Source: Takakia lepidozioides | Lineage: Eukaryota > Streptophyta > Takakiopsida > Takakiales > Takakiaceae | Direction: 5' to 3' | DNA length: 60,000 nt | Assembly: GCA_030704615.1 (NCBI GenBank) | Contig: CM060733.1 | Location: 23,190,001-23,250,000, forward strand | Shown: positions 17,780 through 29,339 of the stretch, one piece after another | How the letters are laid out: each line of letters starts with the position of its first letter | Numbering within the stretch: position 1 is the first letter of the stretch | Translations under genes and position numbers: made by a program | Notes under the pieces: generated by a model | Seen by the model: only the letters and a program-made list of their open reading frames with translations | The model's database searches: none | What the model was told of the DNA's origin: nothing

Positions 17780-18320
17780 CACTGCGTGGGTAGATGGTCA
17801 ACTGGAAACAGCAGCGGTAACAGCGCAATTGATAGAATAAGGCACTGCTAATAAAGGTTCCTTCGCGCTTCAACACATTTCAGCATGTTTTTCCCTGTTA
17901 TCAGATTCGTCCCTAAGTTTTCATGTTGAATTCTGTAAGTTAGGTCGTTGCTGGATTTATGGTCGTTTCTTCCTGATGTTTACAAGGTTGTTGGGAGAGT
18001 CAGCTTGGTCTTAGCAGGCAGGGTTTCAATCTCTGCCTACTCAGTTGCACCGTGGTGGTTCTCACAGACCAATCCGACATTACCTGACTACCCACACAAG
18101 TAGCACACAGAAGAGGTCCTTTAGGGTTGATGGTAAGTCAAATCCTCGGTCATGACACAAGATCAAGGACAATGTGGTGTGTAAGTTAGCTCGTTGGGTG
18201 GATATGTGGTGGTTTGGGGTGACTTTGACTAGTTTCTGCCGATGTGGCAAAAACAGGTAACATAGATGAGGAGAAGCGTTGGAATGAACACTTTTCCAAA
18301 CCCATTCAACGACGGTCCTG
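17780..18320 (+). pseudogene. PPR-array-derived remnant
   Basis: Positions 17,785-17,895 (GGGTAGATGGTCAACTGGAA onward) match the shared downstream segment of PPR arrays at 13,600-13,680 and 28,440-28,540. Positions 18,255-18,315 encode GNIDEEKRWNEHFSKP, a decayed version of the OSB PDF-like segment at 51,650. The stretch is a relic of the same composite unit. Confidence 0.5.
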
Positions 18321-18509
18321 AAGATTGCCCTTTGTGAAAGTTGGGAACAAAATGTTCTCCTTTTGATTCGATGTTAGAACAGTCAATGTGCTACTTTCCC
18401 AGGCCACATGACACAAAAGATGTTGGCACTGGTGACAAACTTTCATAAGTTTTGGACCTTAGGGTGTGAGAAATATTGATTCCAAGTATTTTTTGTAAGA
18501 TCAGGGGAG

Positions 18510-18720
18510 ATGAATGGAACAGAAAGGATGTGGAGAATGCAGGCAGTATGTTGGGTGCTTCTAGCTTTGATACTGATAGTACTGGTTGCGGGTGCAAAAT
18601 CAGAGGCGTACATTGTGACTGTTGATGGAGATCCAGTAGTCCAGTACAAGGGAGGATTGTCAGGCTTTGCTACCACTTCCCACTTCTTTACTCGCACGTG
18701 GAAGTCACATCTTTACAGGT
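18510..18720 (+). pseudogene. Subtilase (SBT2-like) first-exon fragment
   Basis: The ORF opens with a signal peptide (VLLALILIVLVAGAKS) followed directly by EAYIVTVDGDPVVQYKGG and LSGFATTS. The xYIVTVEGxPxxxYxGGxxGFxATA pattern is the start of plant SBT2-type subtilisin-like proteases, where the propeptide inhibitor region begins. After FATTS the similarity stops, although a possible donor follows at 18,717. No Asp, His or Ser catalytic block was found downstream. It is therefore a captured or stranded 5' exon, not a working protease. Confidence 0.6.
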
Positions 18721-18729
18721 GTGGATATT

Positions 18730-19860
18730 CAGTGTCTATGTGTTGTCCCGCAGAAAAACCTCAGTTTTCCTCCGTCCATCCATCAGTCTTCTTCCCTTCA
18801 CCTCCTTCTGGCCACATTTGGATCTACTGTTCTTCTGCTCACATGTTATGTCCTCTCCTATCCAGACCCGTTTCCTTCTTAAACCTCCTCTTTTCCTCTT
18901 ACCGCCCTTTTCGTTTGCAAAGTTGGGTTTCTCTTCTTTCATCGTGAAATCTTCACACATCCTTTCTCACATGTTAATCAGGTAAAATACTTTCTCATAT
19001 TGCTGGTGCTCGTCTACCTTGGCGGTGTTGATTATAGTCTTGAATCGTTATTTCTTTACTAGGATCATTTTCAAGGCAAATGCCGGATCACATATATCAG
19101 TTTCATAGCACAACCAAAAAAATGAAATGAAATGAAATGCTAAGCGACGACCTCATCCTTCTCACTACCATAATCACGCACTCGGACCTGCAAGGATCTC
19201 AGAGAGCTTCATAAGGGGTCCACATGCTAGATCATCAACAACGGCTGGAAAGAGGCTCATGCTAGATGTGTGCTGCGCTTTCGCTTCTAAAATTCTAGCA
19301 ACTGACTTGGATTCACCAGGGTGACTTGATATAAGTTCCTACGCCCCCATTGAAGACAACAATTTTCAGCAGCCCAGATCGCTCAATCTGAAGTCATAGA
19401 ACAAGCTTATAGGTCCCAATCTGGAAAAAGTTCCTTGAGTGGTAAGCCAAACCCAACTCAACTCAATGACGAACTTGGACATTTCATATTATTGTTATTT
19501 GCTAAGGGTGCATCATTGCAGCTTGACATGGCTATCACATGGAATGCAAAGAGCTTGCCTGGATAGCTCGCGTTCAGACTCTTCTTGGCCTCGAAACCCT
19601 GTTGCTACTAGTGTGATGCTCATTTGCCCCAAAACTGAACCATTCCATATCCGCGAAAATATTAGTTGATCTCCCTTGCCCATCAAGAGCACAACAATCC
19701 CTATAATTTCATAGACATCAGGATCTTATTCAGAACTACAGAAGTACCTTCTTGTTAAGGTATTTGACAACCTCCTATGAGGCCACCTTAATATCAAACC
19801 ATTCTTTATCGAACGACAAAGCACAACCATGACAGAGAAGCAAAATGTTCCAGAAGCATC
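18730..19860. other. No recognisable gene
   Basis: ORFs here are short and composition-driven. Nothing resembles a continuation of the subtilase exon, and no clear repeat structure was seen. Confidence 0.4.
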
Positions 19861-19867
19861 CTGCGAG

Positions 19868-20800
19868 GAGAGGCTCTACACAAGGGCTGCTAAGCTAAAC
19901 AGGCCTATGACCGTTTGAGAATCCTTTATGAGCCCACCCCAGACCTACCAGCCTTCAGCCTATCAGATTTGCACGAAGATGGACAGTTTTCCACTAGAAC
20001 AATATGTTTTTTCTGATGAATGGAGTCAGATTTAGGGAGTCACTTCCATGAAGTTCAAGGTTAAACTATAGTGGGGGTGTAGACCATGGTTCCCAGCAAT
20101 TCTTATAAGCAGACGTGGAATCTGATTCGCAGAAGTATATGGTGACGGCTGAAGGGAAGCAAGAGTGAGAGATGATGATGATGTTCGTCTTGGCATGCTA
20201 AGTAGTGGTGCCTTTTTGTCTATGTGAGCCGGAGAGGCTCTACACAAGGGTTGCTAAGCTAAACAGGCCTATGACCGTTTGAGAATCCTTTATGAGTCCA
20301 CCCCAGACCCACCATCCTTCAGCCTACCAGATTTGCACGAAGATGGACAGTTTTCCACTAGAACAATTTTTTTTTGATGAATGGAGTCAGATTTAGGGAG
20401 TCACTTCCATGAAGTTCAAGGTGAAACTATAGTGGGGGTATCTGATTCGCAGAAGTATATGGTGAAGGCTGAAGGGAAGAAAGAGTGAGAGATGATGATG
20501 ATGTTCGTCTTGGAAAAACCATGGCAAAGTCCATGGCAAATCATATCATGGGAACTATGTAAGAGTTGTGGTTGTACCATGCGGTGCCTACACTAAAACC
20601 TGGAAGAGAATCTGGCTAGTTCAAATCAAATTGATGGGTCCCAGGCATGGCATTGGGGCAGCCACTTGACAGGTGCTTCGTCTCTCCGAAAGATACAGTA
20701 GGTGATGGAGGATAGAGAGAGAGTCTGAACGCCATTTGAGTTAAACTGGGTTTGTCAGGGCACGCTAAGTAGTGGTGCCTTTTTGTCTATGTGAGCCGGA
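19868..20800 (+). repeat. Duplicated and rearranged 365-bp segment
   Basis: The block starting GAGAGGCTCTACACAAGGG at 19,868 recurs at 20,233, offset 365 bp, for about 200 bp with few changes. A second shared block (CAGAAGTATATGGTGA...GATGATGATGATGTTCGTC) is at 20,128 and 20,452. A third (CTAAGTAGTGGTGCC then TTTTTGTCTATGTGAGCCGG) is at 20,198 and 20,765. The order shows tandem duplication followed by an insertion or deletion in one copy. No gene is visible in it. Confidence 0.8.
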
Positions 20801-21800
20801 TGGCTATAGATAGCAGTTTTGTCCATTTGCCTTAGACTTGCTTCAGGCAATTACATGCTCTCTAGGTTTCTTTTAGAGGAGGTTTTGCAGACCGAGGTGA
20901 AAGATTTTCCAAATGTTTTCCTCATATGTTGCACAGCGGTCTTCGGCTGGATCAATCATAGCTTATCGCTCAGTACAAAATTGAACTTACAATAGTACTG
21001 CTCCTTATTTATGCATCTATTCGTGATACAGATTGATTTCTTTGTTGGGATGGGTTTGCCTCCAGTCTTGTACTGGCTCAAACCCATGCCCGGAAGACAC
21101 AGGGCAGCATCTGAGGGGTGCCAGGTTTCTGGGCCCGCCATAGGCAGCCAAGTGGAGAAATTTGAAACTGTGGTAGGACTCTTCAAATGATCAAAGCATG
21201 AAAACTCCCTGGGGGAAAGTCATTTCTTTTCTACATAAATGAGGAGAATTGTTTTTAGACATATGACAGATTGTGGGAGTCTTGCGCTATGTAAGCATAC
21301 ACCCAAAACTGCAACTTTGCCACTCAAACAGGAGCCCAACCTGTCAATCATCCAACTCTTGAAAAGAGGGCAATATATATAACATAGTGTCTTGGAACAG
21401 GTTCAACCTTGTAGTGAGACTGTACTCACAAGTTGTTTGATGTAGCTTGTCCGCTGAGCTATCCGCTGGAGCTATCTGCTGAGCTTCCTCTTCCAGAGCC
21501 TCCTCTCTCAATCAACCTTCTAGCTTGCTGCACACCAGATAAGAATGGAAAATAAACTTTTGGCCAATGCTAATACTAAGATGCGTGCCTTTGTTAAACC
21601 ATTAGGGCAGTTCAACTGCTTACAATGAACAAAGGTCCAATCACACTAAACCTTGTCCTCAAACCTCCCTTTCTTGGACCAAGAAGGATCACCGATAAAC
21701 TTAACATAAACATGGATCGTTTTCTGTCAAATCCAGGAATTGGTTGTCAATAGACAGGTGGAAGCATGCATGATTTCTCTATCAGTGTATCTATGCATAA
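20800..21800. other. No recognisable gene
   Basis: A short plus-strand frame at about 21,045-21,190 looks protein-like, but it is isolated and unrecognised. Nothing else is supported. Confidence 0.35.
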
Positions 21801-22010
21801 ATTACTTCAGGCATTCCACATTTCGTCTAGAAAACCCTTCACACAATGTGAGCTGCCCAACAAATAGACCCCAATAGGGCCAGGGCTTAAGGCTCGAGAT
21901 TTCAAAAAATTGGTGAACAGAGGCGTAGGGACTATATACTCCTGGAATGTTTGTACATAGGGTTTTTGAAGGCACATTTGGCATCTACAGGCCAGAAAGA
22001 TATCTGACAT
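21800..22010 (-). repeat. Dispersed repeat with coding flavour, also at 50,240-50,440
   Basis: The minus strand reads IVPTPLFTNFLKS and HCVKGFLDEMWN. The plus strand at 50,240-50,440 reads IVPVPLFTNFES and ACVKGFLEDIWE with the same spacing. The two are diverged copies of one repeated unit. The product, if any, is unknown. Confidence 0.5.
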
Positions 22011-22263
22011 TGGTGATACTAAGGCATGGAGAATGTATGAATACTTACATATTCACAAAGGTACTCTGCCCCAAGCCTTCATGGTAACTTCCTTCCAGCA
22101 TGTGCATGCTCCAGCTTGTGCGTGCTCAGTATTACTGCTCGGTACACCTCAGCGTCTTAGCTGAGACTGTGCGCAGTGGCCAGTACACCGTCCTAGAGGA
22201 GACCATATGAGGGTGTACAAGCATCCAAGGGATGGCGCCGCCGTGCCCACTTTTCATCCGGAC

Positions 22264-23026
22264 ATGTCATTTCCACGCACCGCGGCGTATCACGCCAACA
22301 CCAAAAAATAAGTCTTTTTCAGGAGGGTCAGTGGTACACAATAGCATGCTTTCACCCCCATACCAAGCCCAATAGGCGTGGTCATGACCAATAGGCTTAC
22401 GAGAACACTTGGCAGGGTTTTCGCTGATGTAATCGACGACTGTTGAAGCTGCAGCCATCTTCAATATATATGGCCACATTGCTTTTGTCATATCATTGTG
22501 GTCACCCAAGCCCTTTGGTGATGGCTTGAATGAAATAGGGAAGAATCTAGTATTTGGTGGGTTTCGGAGGCCCTTTGATGGCTCATCATCGACAATGAGT
22601 ATTTGTCCCTGCGTTGCAAACGGTCTACCTAGGTACTTGGCAAGAACACTGTGAATATCCTTAACGAGATATTTCATCCCAGGAATGATGTAACCAGTAG
22701 TATCCTTGCAATCTTCTTCGCAATTTTCGTGGGAACTAAGCACTCGAGCATCCTGCAAAGAACACCTTTTTCAGCACATGACCAAATCGCCACGTGAAAA
22801 TGCGTCAACGCAAGGTTGAAAAACTCCAAGACTCCAGGCCGGGTACCACAAATGGTCGGTCTGGAACTTGAACTGTAAATTTCCTGAAACGAAATCTCTC
22901 CTTAAACAATTCACCACCGGTTGGAGGTGGCCGGTAGCAGAGGAGTCCGTTGACACTCAATATTAACAACATCCGTTTCCTCTTCCCCGATGTGGCAAAA
23001 GAAGGTTGATGGACAATGACAATCAT
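22264..23026 (-). pseudogene. FCP1/NIF-like HAD phosphatase pseudogene containing a palindrome
   Basis: Reading leftward from 23,026: KRKRMLLILSVNGLLCYR, VPDRPFVVPGLESW, then in another frame FHVAIWSCAEKGVLCRMLEC (22,800-22,740), then in the last frame PGMKYLVKDIHSVLAKYL and LIVDDEPSKGLRNPPNTRFF. These are the consecutive blocks of plant FCP1/NLI-interacting-factor-like HAD phosphatases (normally LxLDxNGLL, RPG..eFL, FHVAIWSS, LLVDDSPxKAxxNP..T.IFP). The nucleophile Asp is replaced by Ser (LSVNG), two frameshifts occur, and the FVWDQ block is missing. A palindrome arm pair (22,801-22,818, TGCGTCAACGCAAGGTTG) lies exactly at the first frame break. The gene is dead. Confidence 0.7.
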
Positions 23027-23029
23027 GTC

Positions 23030-23870
23030 AGTGTTTTTTGCCGTCGAAAATCACATATCCCAGAAAACTTTCAGAGTGACCTCTACGTTTGCCAAGACAT
23101 ATGTGTCCCGGGAATGGACAAAAAGGCTGGACTATTGGCCCTTTGTTGGTCATCACAGCCGGCACTAGAGGCGGCATTCATATCGCCAGTACGATGCACT
23201 ACACACAAACTTCAAACTCCCTATCCTCTCCATACACAAATGCTTCAAAGTGATACACTCACAGCCCTATGCTCCCTCACAGCCACTATTATCAACAAGC
23301 GTAAACTCGAATCTAACCCCTCCCTGGCCCCCGGGGTACCTAGGGTACCCTAGGTACCTTAGGTACCCTGCTATACCCACAACACCTTTGTACTCCTTTT
23401 CAGAGAGGGCCCACCCTCGAGAGGGGGCAGTAGTCGTGAGGCGAAGTGGCTCTTAGTTACGTCGGCTCCGGCCGGAGTCATCTCTCCCGGGAATGGACTA
23501 TTTGAAAGGACCTAGAGTAGCCGATATATCGAAGAGGAGATCATGAAAAGAGGAACGTCGGCTGTCAAATGGAGGTTCGTGGACGTACCTTGTAGGGAGA
23601 CGTATACATGAAGTTATGCGGCTCGATCCCCGCCTGTTTACAAAATTATGCAGTAAGTTTGGGACCGGAAAACAAACTGTAGACGAAATTGGAGAATCGT
23701 TTTGGATTTTACCATTGATTTCTTATTGGAATGTCTTGCAGAAGAACAATGGGTCCCGCAGGTATGTTCCATAACATACGAGGGAGTCCTCATGTGTTTG
23801 GAGTCCGCTCTTTTTTTCTTGTCAGCCTTCTGTCCGTTGGAAAGCATTCCTGCAGAGGAAGGAAATGGCT
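23030..23870. other. No clear gene; contains a 20-bp palindrome
   Basis: No supported coding sequence was seen. A perfect dyad centred on GGTACC spans 23,337-23,356 (TACCTAGGG / CCCTAGGTA around its centre). The neighbouring text repeats the GGTACCTTAGGTACC theme. Confidence 0.5.
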
Positions 23871-24355
23871 CGGGGGCTCTTTTGCACTTCTTTGGTGCAG
23901 AACATTGTGCCAACAGTTCAGGGTCAGGTTGTGTCTCCATTCTTCAGCTATCTTTCGAAGAAGCTAAAGGAACGTAACACCTACATTCTTTCGGATTTGA
24001 CAAGGTCATTCATGATCTCGCAAGATCTGTACTTCATTCCACATATTCTTCAGGAGGTTCCCTACTTCAAGAATTTTGTAAAGGGTTATATTCTAGATGG
24101 AAAAGAGGCATGGGTTAGGATTTCGGAGATGCACGTGTTCCGCTTTTGAAAGATGTGGAAGGTTGGCCCATCATGAAGTACAAGAAGTCAGCTACTGATT
24201 CGGATTGGCTTCCAAAAAATACTAACGTGAAGATATGGAAGTTGAATCCACATGGGACTCCCAACACTACAATACAAGCTGGGCTTTTCGACTCTGTATT
24301 TGACTCATTTTTGAGTCGTTTGCGACATTTTTACTCCCAGCCTCCATAGTTGAAC
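23867..24355 (+). pseudogene. Unrecognised protein-coding remnant
   Basis: A frame starting at 23,867 (ARGLFCTSLVQNIVPTVQGQ) continues through YFKNFVKGYILDGKEAWVRI to a TGA at 24,149. The adjacent frame resumes with KDVEGWPIMKYKKSATDSDW to 24,349. Codon usage and amino-acid pattern look genuinely protein-like, and the two halves suggest one frameshift. I do not recognise the family; a transposon-encoded protein is the likeliest source. Confidence 0.4.
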
Positions 24356-24429
24356 ATGCGTGACAAATGTCAAGTCATTTCAGTCAAGCAGTCGAATCCA
24401 GATGCGAGGTTCTGACAGTGAAATGTGAC

Positions 24430-24620
24430 AGTAAAACCTAGGAGATGACGTGTAGGCAGCACAGTATGACGTGGATGCGACGTGGCTATGACGTGGCTAT
24501 GACGTGTAGTAAAGTGGTTTAACTGAATTATAAGGTGGATGCATGACGTGTAGTGAGTGGCTTAAGGGCAGAGTGACGTGGATGCATGACGTGTAGTAAA
24601 GTGGTTTAATTGAAGTGGAA
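24430..24620 (+). repeat. Cluster of GACGTG/TGACGT words
   Basis: TGACGTG or GACGTGG occurs about nine times in 190 bp (for example ATGACGTGGATGCGACGTGG and CTATGACGTGGCTATGACGT). GTGTAGTAAAGTGG also repeats. It looks like a small degenerate satellite, and the ACGT core is also a bZIP-type binding core. Confidence 0.6.
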
Positions 24621-24774
24621 CATATTGACTATGTTCCATGATGTTAAGTATAGAAGTATACGGTTTGACTGTAAATCAGCGATAGTGAGTTTGCTTGACT
24701 TTGTATACTGTAATATTCTACCGTGAAGCAGTAAAAGAGGACACATTTTAGTAAATATGTTTCACTCTGGAGGT

Positions 24775-24835
24775 GTATATACATATATACATATAAATAT
24801 AAATATATAAATATATATATATATATATATATGAA
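24775..24835. repeat. AT-rich microsatellite
   Basis: Runs of ATAT and ATAA with no coding meaning; ORFs reading YIYIYIYLYI through it are artefacts. The 24,836-25,225 stretch beside it shows nothing recognisable. Confidence 0.9.
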
Positions 24836-25225
24836 TTGGGAGGCTTTATATTTAATATTTGGTTTTTTTTTTCTGTTATTTCGTTTTTTTCATTTACTTT
24901 TAGTTTATATCTGTACGAATGTGAATTAGTGGATATTGTATTTAATTTTTTTGATTCGCTGCACTGCATTGAAAATATATTACAAATACAACAAAACATA
25001 GAATACAAATACAGGTTGGAACCAAAAACATTTGGATGGCTCAAAACTGGTTTATATCAAGAGTGTTTTGCAAAACAGGTTTTGGCCACATTCTACAAAT
25101 GACCAACATGAGGGCCATGTTGCCATATCCATAGATCACTGCCCAACTGAAGTCATTGAGTAAGGATAATCTGCTGTGCAACTAGGTCCAACACTATCGT
25201 GGACATGTCAAGAGAACATTAGAAA

Positions 25226-28200
25226 TCATTTTGAGAATGAATTCAGGTAGTTCCAGAGAATGGTGGTGCCAGCTACCTTGTCACCCAAAGTGACATCCAC
25301 TTCCAGGGCTGCCTTGACATACATATCCACCAAGGCAGTGTTTAGAGTGACAACTCCAGCTTTGACGATGTCAACATGGACCTTTGTGCCCTTTTGAGGG
25401 CTGCCAGGCTCACATTTGATGTAGATGTACACCAGGGGAATGTTCAGAATGACATCTGGTACAATTCCAGCTTGGATAATGTCACCATAAACCTCTTTGC
25501 CCCTTCCCAGGGCAGCTAGGCTCGCATATGCATATTACAAAAACAAATGAACATGACGGCCTAGTCTGGCTTCATCCCTTCCCACATCATTTGCTCTTAT
25601 GTTTCCAAAGCCTTAATCCCATTCCCATGCTGCACATACCTTGCAATCATGGCCCTCCAAAATACCACAACTCGTTCAGCCATATTGTCAAACTCTCCCT
25701 TCACATCAGGCTTGCTGCACCCACATTTGGCATACATGTCCACCAAGGCAGAGTTCAGAATGACAATTTCCCCTTTAACGATCGGCATAAGCAAGGGGAA
25801 GGAGACAGCAGAGCTGCTGCTCTCTCCCAGCACCAAAAAAAACCAAAAGAAAAAAAAATGGAGGGGCTGAGAGAGCCGCCATGGCTGTGAAGTACCAGTA
25901 TGCTGCAACGTGATGTGGTTGGGCTTCACCCCTTCCCCCATCAATATTTGATCATAGGTCTCCAAAGCCTCTATACCATGTCCCTGCTGTGCATACCCTG
26001 CAAGCATCACCCATTCACAATCTACATAAACAGAGTACACATAAGTTCCTTGCTTTGCATCCTCAATGCACCCACATTGGGCATACATGTCCACCAGGGC
26101 AGAGTTCAGAATGACATCTGGTACAATTCCAGCTTTGACAATGTCAACATAGACCTCTTTGACCTTTTCCAGGGCTGCCAGGCTTGCATAAGCATTGCAA
26201 TCACACAAAAACGTGATGTGGTTGGGGCTTCACCCCTTCCCCCATCATTTGATCATAGGTCTCCAAATCCACCATCCCACGCCCTGCTCTGCATACCCTG
26301 CGATGCTTGTGAGTGTGTACCTGCTTTCCAGCTTCCAGACCATTTTGGCGTGAATCCACGTCATTTGTTGGCACTAGGAAAGGGTTGAGACTCAGCTGCT
26401 CAACTACTCCCTGGTCTTACATAGTGGGTTTACATAGTGTGCCAAGCACAACATCTGGAGCCAAAGCCTCCATCCAGTGCCCCTGCTGTGCATACCCTGA
26501 AAGCATCGAGCTCTAACATCAGCTCTGACAATGTTGCCATGGGCCTCTTTGCCCTTTTCCAGGGCTGCCAGGCTTGCACACGCACTGCAACCGCACACAA
26601 ACCTGATCAGCCCAAAACCAATGGCCAGCCTCTCACTGTGGTGGCAAAGAGAAAATTCCTTTTCCTCCTCCCCCACATCATGCAATACAAAGTGCGTGTC
26701 AGACACATACCCCGCCTCCTTTCATCTGCCCAGACAATCTTCTCAGCTCAGCATGGATTTCCTTAATTGGGATGCAACTTGTCATCTACAGCAAGGTGTG
26801 CACCCTGTTGCCAACCCCAATGCAGCAGCGACATGGCTGCTTTCTAACCCCTCTGACCGTCATCATTCTTCTCACCTTTGCAGTATCATCCCACCTGTCA
26901 GCTGCAGCATACATGTTTGATACCAACACATAAGTCACGGCATCCTGTTCATCCCATTTGAGGATAGATGTTGCCGCACGTTCAGCCATCTCCACATTGC
27001 CATGGATTCTGCAGGCACCAAGCAAGGCCTTCCACACCACAAGATCTGGAATGATTGGCATCTTATTAATCAGATCCACTGCCTCATCCAGTTGTCCCGC
27101 ACGTCCAAGAAGGTCCACCATACAGCCAAAGTGCTTTACTGTCGGAGTGACACCATGATCTTGATTTCCTTCATTCAGTAGGCCAGTGTGGCTGCATGTA
27201 GAGAGAACACACATAAAGGTGAGACTGTCCGGCTTCATTGCATTTCCTTCAAATAGTTGCAGGACCTCCCTATGACCATGCTGGGCATATCCTGCGATCA
27301 TCGCGTTCCACGACACCACATTTCGTTCAGCCATATTGTCGAACACTCCCTACGCATCCTCAATGCACCCACATTTGGCATACATGTCCACGAGGGTATT
27401 GTTCAGAATCACACCTGGTACAATTCTAGCTTTGGCGATGCAACCATGCACCTCTTTGCCCTTTTCCAGGGCTGCCAGGCTTGCACACGCACTGCAAAAG
27501 CACACAAACGCAATGTGGTTGCGCTTCACCCCTTCCACCATCATTTGCTCATAGGTCTCCAAGGCCTCCATCCCGCCCCCCTGTGGTGCATACCCTGCAA
27601 GCATGGCGTTCCATGACACCAAATCTCGTTCAGCCATATTGTTGAACACTCCCTCCACGTCCTCAATGCCCACATTTGACATATATGTCCCCGAGGGTGT
27701 TGTTCAGAATCACATCTGGTACAATTCCAGCTTTGACGATGCAAACATGGACCTCTTTGCCCTTTTCCAGGGCTGTCAGGCTTGCACAAGCATTGCAAAC
27801 GCACACAAACGTGATGTTGTTGCGCTTCACCCCTTCCCCCATCATTTGCTCATAGGTCTCCAAGGCCTCCATCCCGTGCCCCGCTGTGCATATCCTGCAA
27901 GCATGGCGTTCCATGACACCAATTTCGTTCAGCCATATTGTTGAACACTCCCTCCACATTTGGCATACATGTCCACAGGGTATTGTTCAGAATCACATCT
28001 GGTACATTTTCAGCTTTGACGATGCGACCATGGACCTCTTTGCCCTTTTCAAGGGCTGCCAGGCTTGCACACGCACTGCAGACGCACAGAAACGTTATGT
28101 GGTCACCCCTTCCTCCATCATTTGCTCGTAGGTCTCCACAGCCTCCATCCCGCGCCCCTGCTGTGCATATCCAGCAAGCATGGCGTTCCATGACACCACA

Positions 28201-28560
28201 TCTTGTTCAGCCATATTGTTGAACACTCCCTCGGCATCCTCAATGCTCCCACAATTGGCATACATGTCCACGAGGGTATTGTTCAGAATGACATCTGGTA
28301 CAATTCCAGCTTTCGCGATGCAACCATGCACCTCTTTGCACATGCATTGCAAATGCACACAAAGATTCACTCAACCAGGTAACTTGCACAATTCAACATG
28401 GAAATTTAGGGCCAATTCTGATAAGGAAAAACAGGGTGAAATGTGCTGAAGAAGGTGCCTTCATTAATAGTGCCTGATTTTATCCATTGTGCCGCTGCTG
28501 CTGCGGCTTCCAGTTGACCATCTGTTTCTTGTAGCTATCCTCCACAGGGAATCATAGATA
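25226..28560 (-). pseudogene. PPR array 2: tandem decayed PLS-type PPR sequences with E/E+ domain
   Basis: Reading leftward from 28,370 there are about four triplet units (ALVDMYANCGSIEDAEGVF, AEQDVVSWNAMLAGYAQQG, LEKGKEVHG types), then a better-preserved 187-residue frame at 27,346-26,786. That frame holds NVVSWNAMIAGYAQHG, FGCMVDLLGRAGQLDEA, VVWKALLGACRIHGNVEMAE and [15 protein letters not shown], which is a PPR E/E+ domain. A second set follows from 26,700 to 25,230. Frameshifts and stops separate all units. The segment 28,365-28,560 repeats the shared 3' tail of array 1. Confidence 0.85.
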
Positions 28561-28811
28561 ATCTGGAGCTTGAAATCCGGGCCTCTTGGATGAATCTGGA
28601 CCCACGCTCTATCCCTGCACTCCTTCAGCTATCCATGCCTGTATACAAATTGAATACATCCTCAGCCTTGCTGCAGCTAGCAGCTGAAGCAGCTGACACT
28701 GACACCCTAACCCTACCTACAGTAACATGTCAAAATCACTCCAAAACCACCATACCCGCAGACTGCCACGCATGGGATCCAGTGCAGCAATAGCACCACG
28801 ACTTCAGCTTT

Positions 28812-29330
28812 TTAACGAGAAAAACAAGACTGACCTCCCATCAGCCTCTCACGGGCTGAAGAGGGTGAAGACGCAGCCCTTCTCGACTGCCTGGCTTGAA
28901 TGATCCCATACCCTGGCAGCCTGCTTGCACTACTCTCTTGCCTCCTCTCTTCACTATCAGACAGACCAAGTACGGCACTGCTCCCACCCGGGATACAAAA
29001 AGCAAGCGTAGCCTCTTTATCTTGCCGGGGAATGTAAGAGATGCCAGACACAGTACGTGACCTCTTGCTTACGTGCTCTACTGAGGCACCAGAGTGGGCA
29101 ATCACCTTAAAGCGACGAATTTCGGTCCTCCTCCGCCTCGCAACTCCAGTCGCCGTCTCGGACGTCAGAGATTCATCAATAAAAACACTTGCGCGCACAC
29201 GAGTGTCTGTCCCGACCATAGCCTCCATCCTCGTCTCTAACATACCGTAAACCACAACACTCTTTCCTTCCACATAATCACTTCCCCCTCCTTGCAGAAA
29301 CAGCTCCTCATCCTCGTCAGGAAGAATACC
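28812..29330 (-). CDS. Unrecognised ORF, possibly a repeat-derived exon
   Basis: An open frame runs from about 29,330 (LPDEDEELFLQGG) through GKSVVVYGMLETRMEAMVG to a Ser/Arg-rich C-terminus ending at 28,812. It is long for chance, but has no motif I recognise and no identified flanking exon. A fragment of a retroelement gag-like or transposon protein is possible. Confidence 0.3.
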   Translation of the reverse strand, partial: GILPDEDEELFLQGGGSDYVEGKSVVVYGMLETRMEAMVGTDTRVRASVFIDESLTSETATGVARRRRTEIRRFKVIAHSGASVEHVSKRSRTVSGISYIPRQDKEATLAFCIPGGSSAVLGLSDSEERRQESSASRLPGYGIIQARQSRRAASSPSSARERLMGGQSCFSR

Positions 29331-29339
29331 AAATCATGG

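Noticed and set aside
20956-21190. Possible membrane or enzyme exon around 21.05-21.19 kb
   Set aside because: It is a single short frame with no recognisable motif on either strand.
26786-27346. A functional PPR gene at 26.8-27.3 kb
   Set aside because: The 187-residue frame is clean, but it lacks a start, has only one or two PPR motifs before the E domain, and is flanked by broken units.
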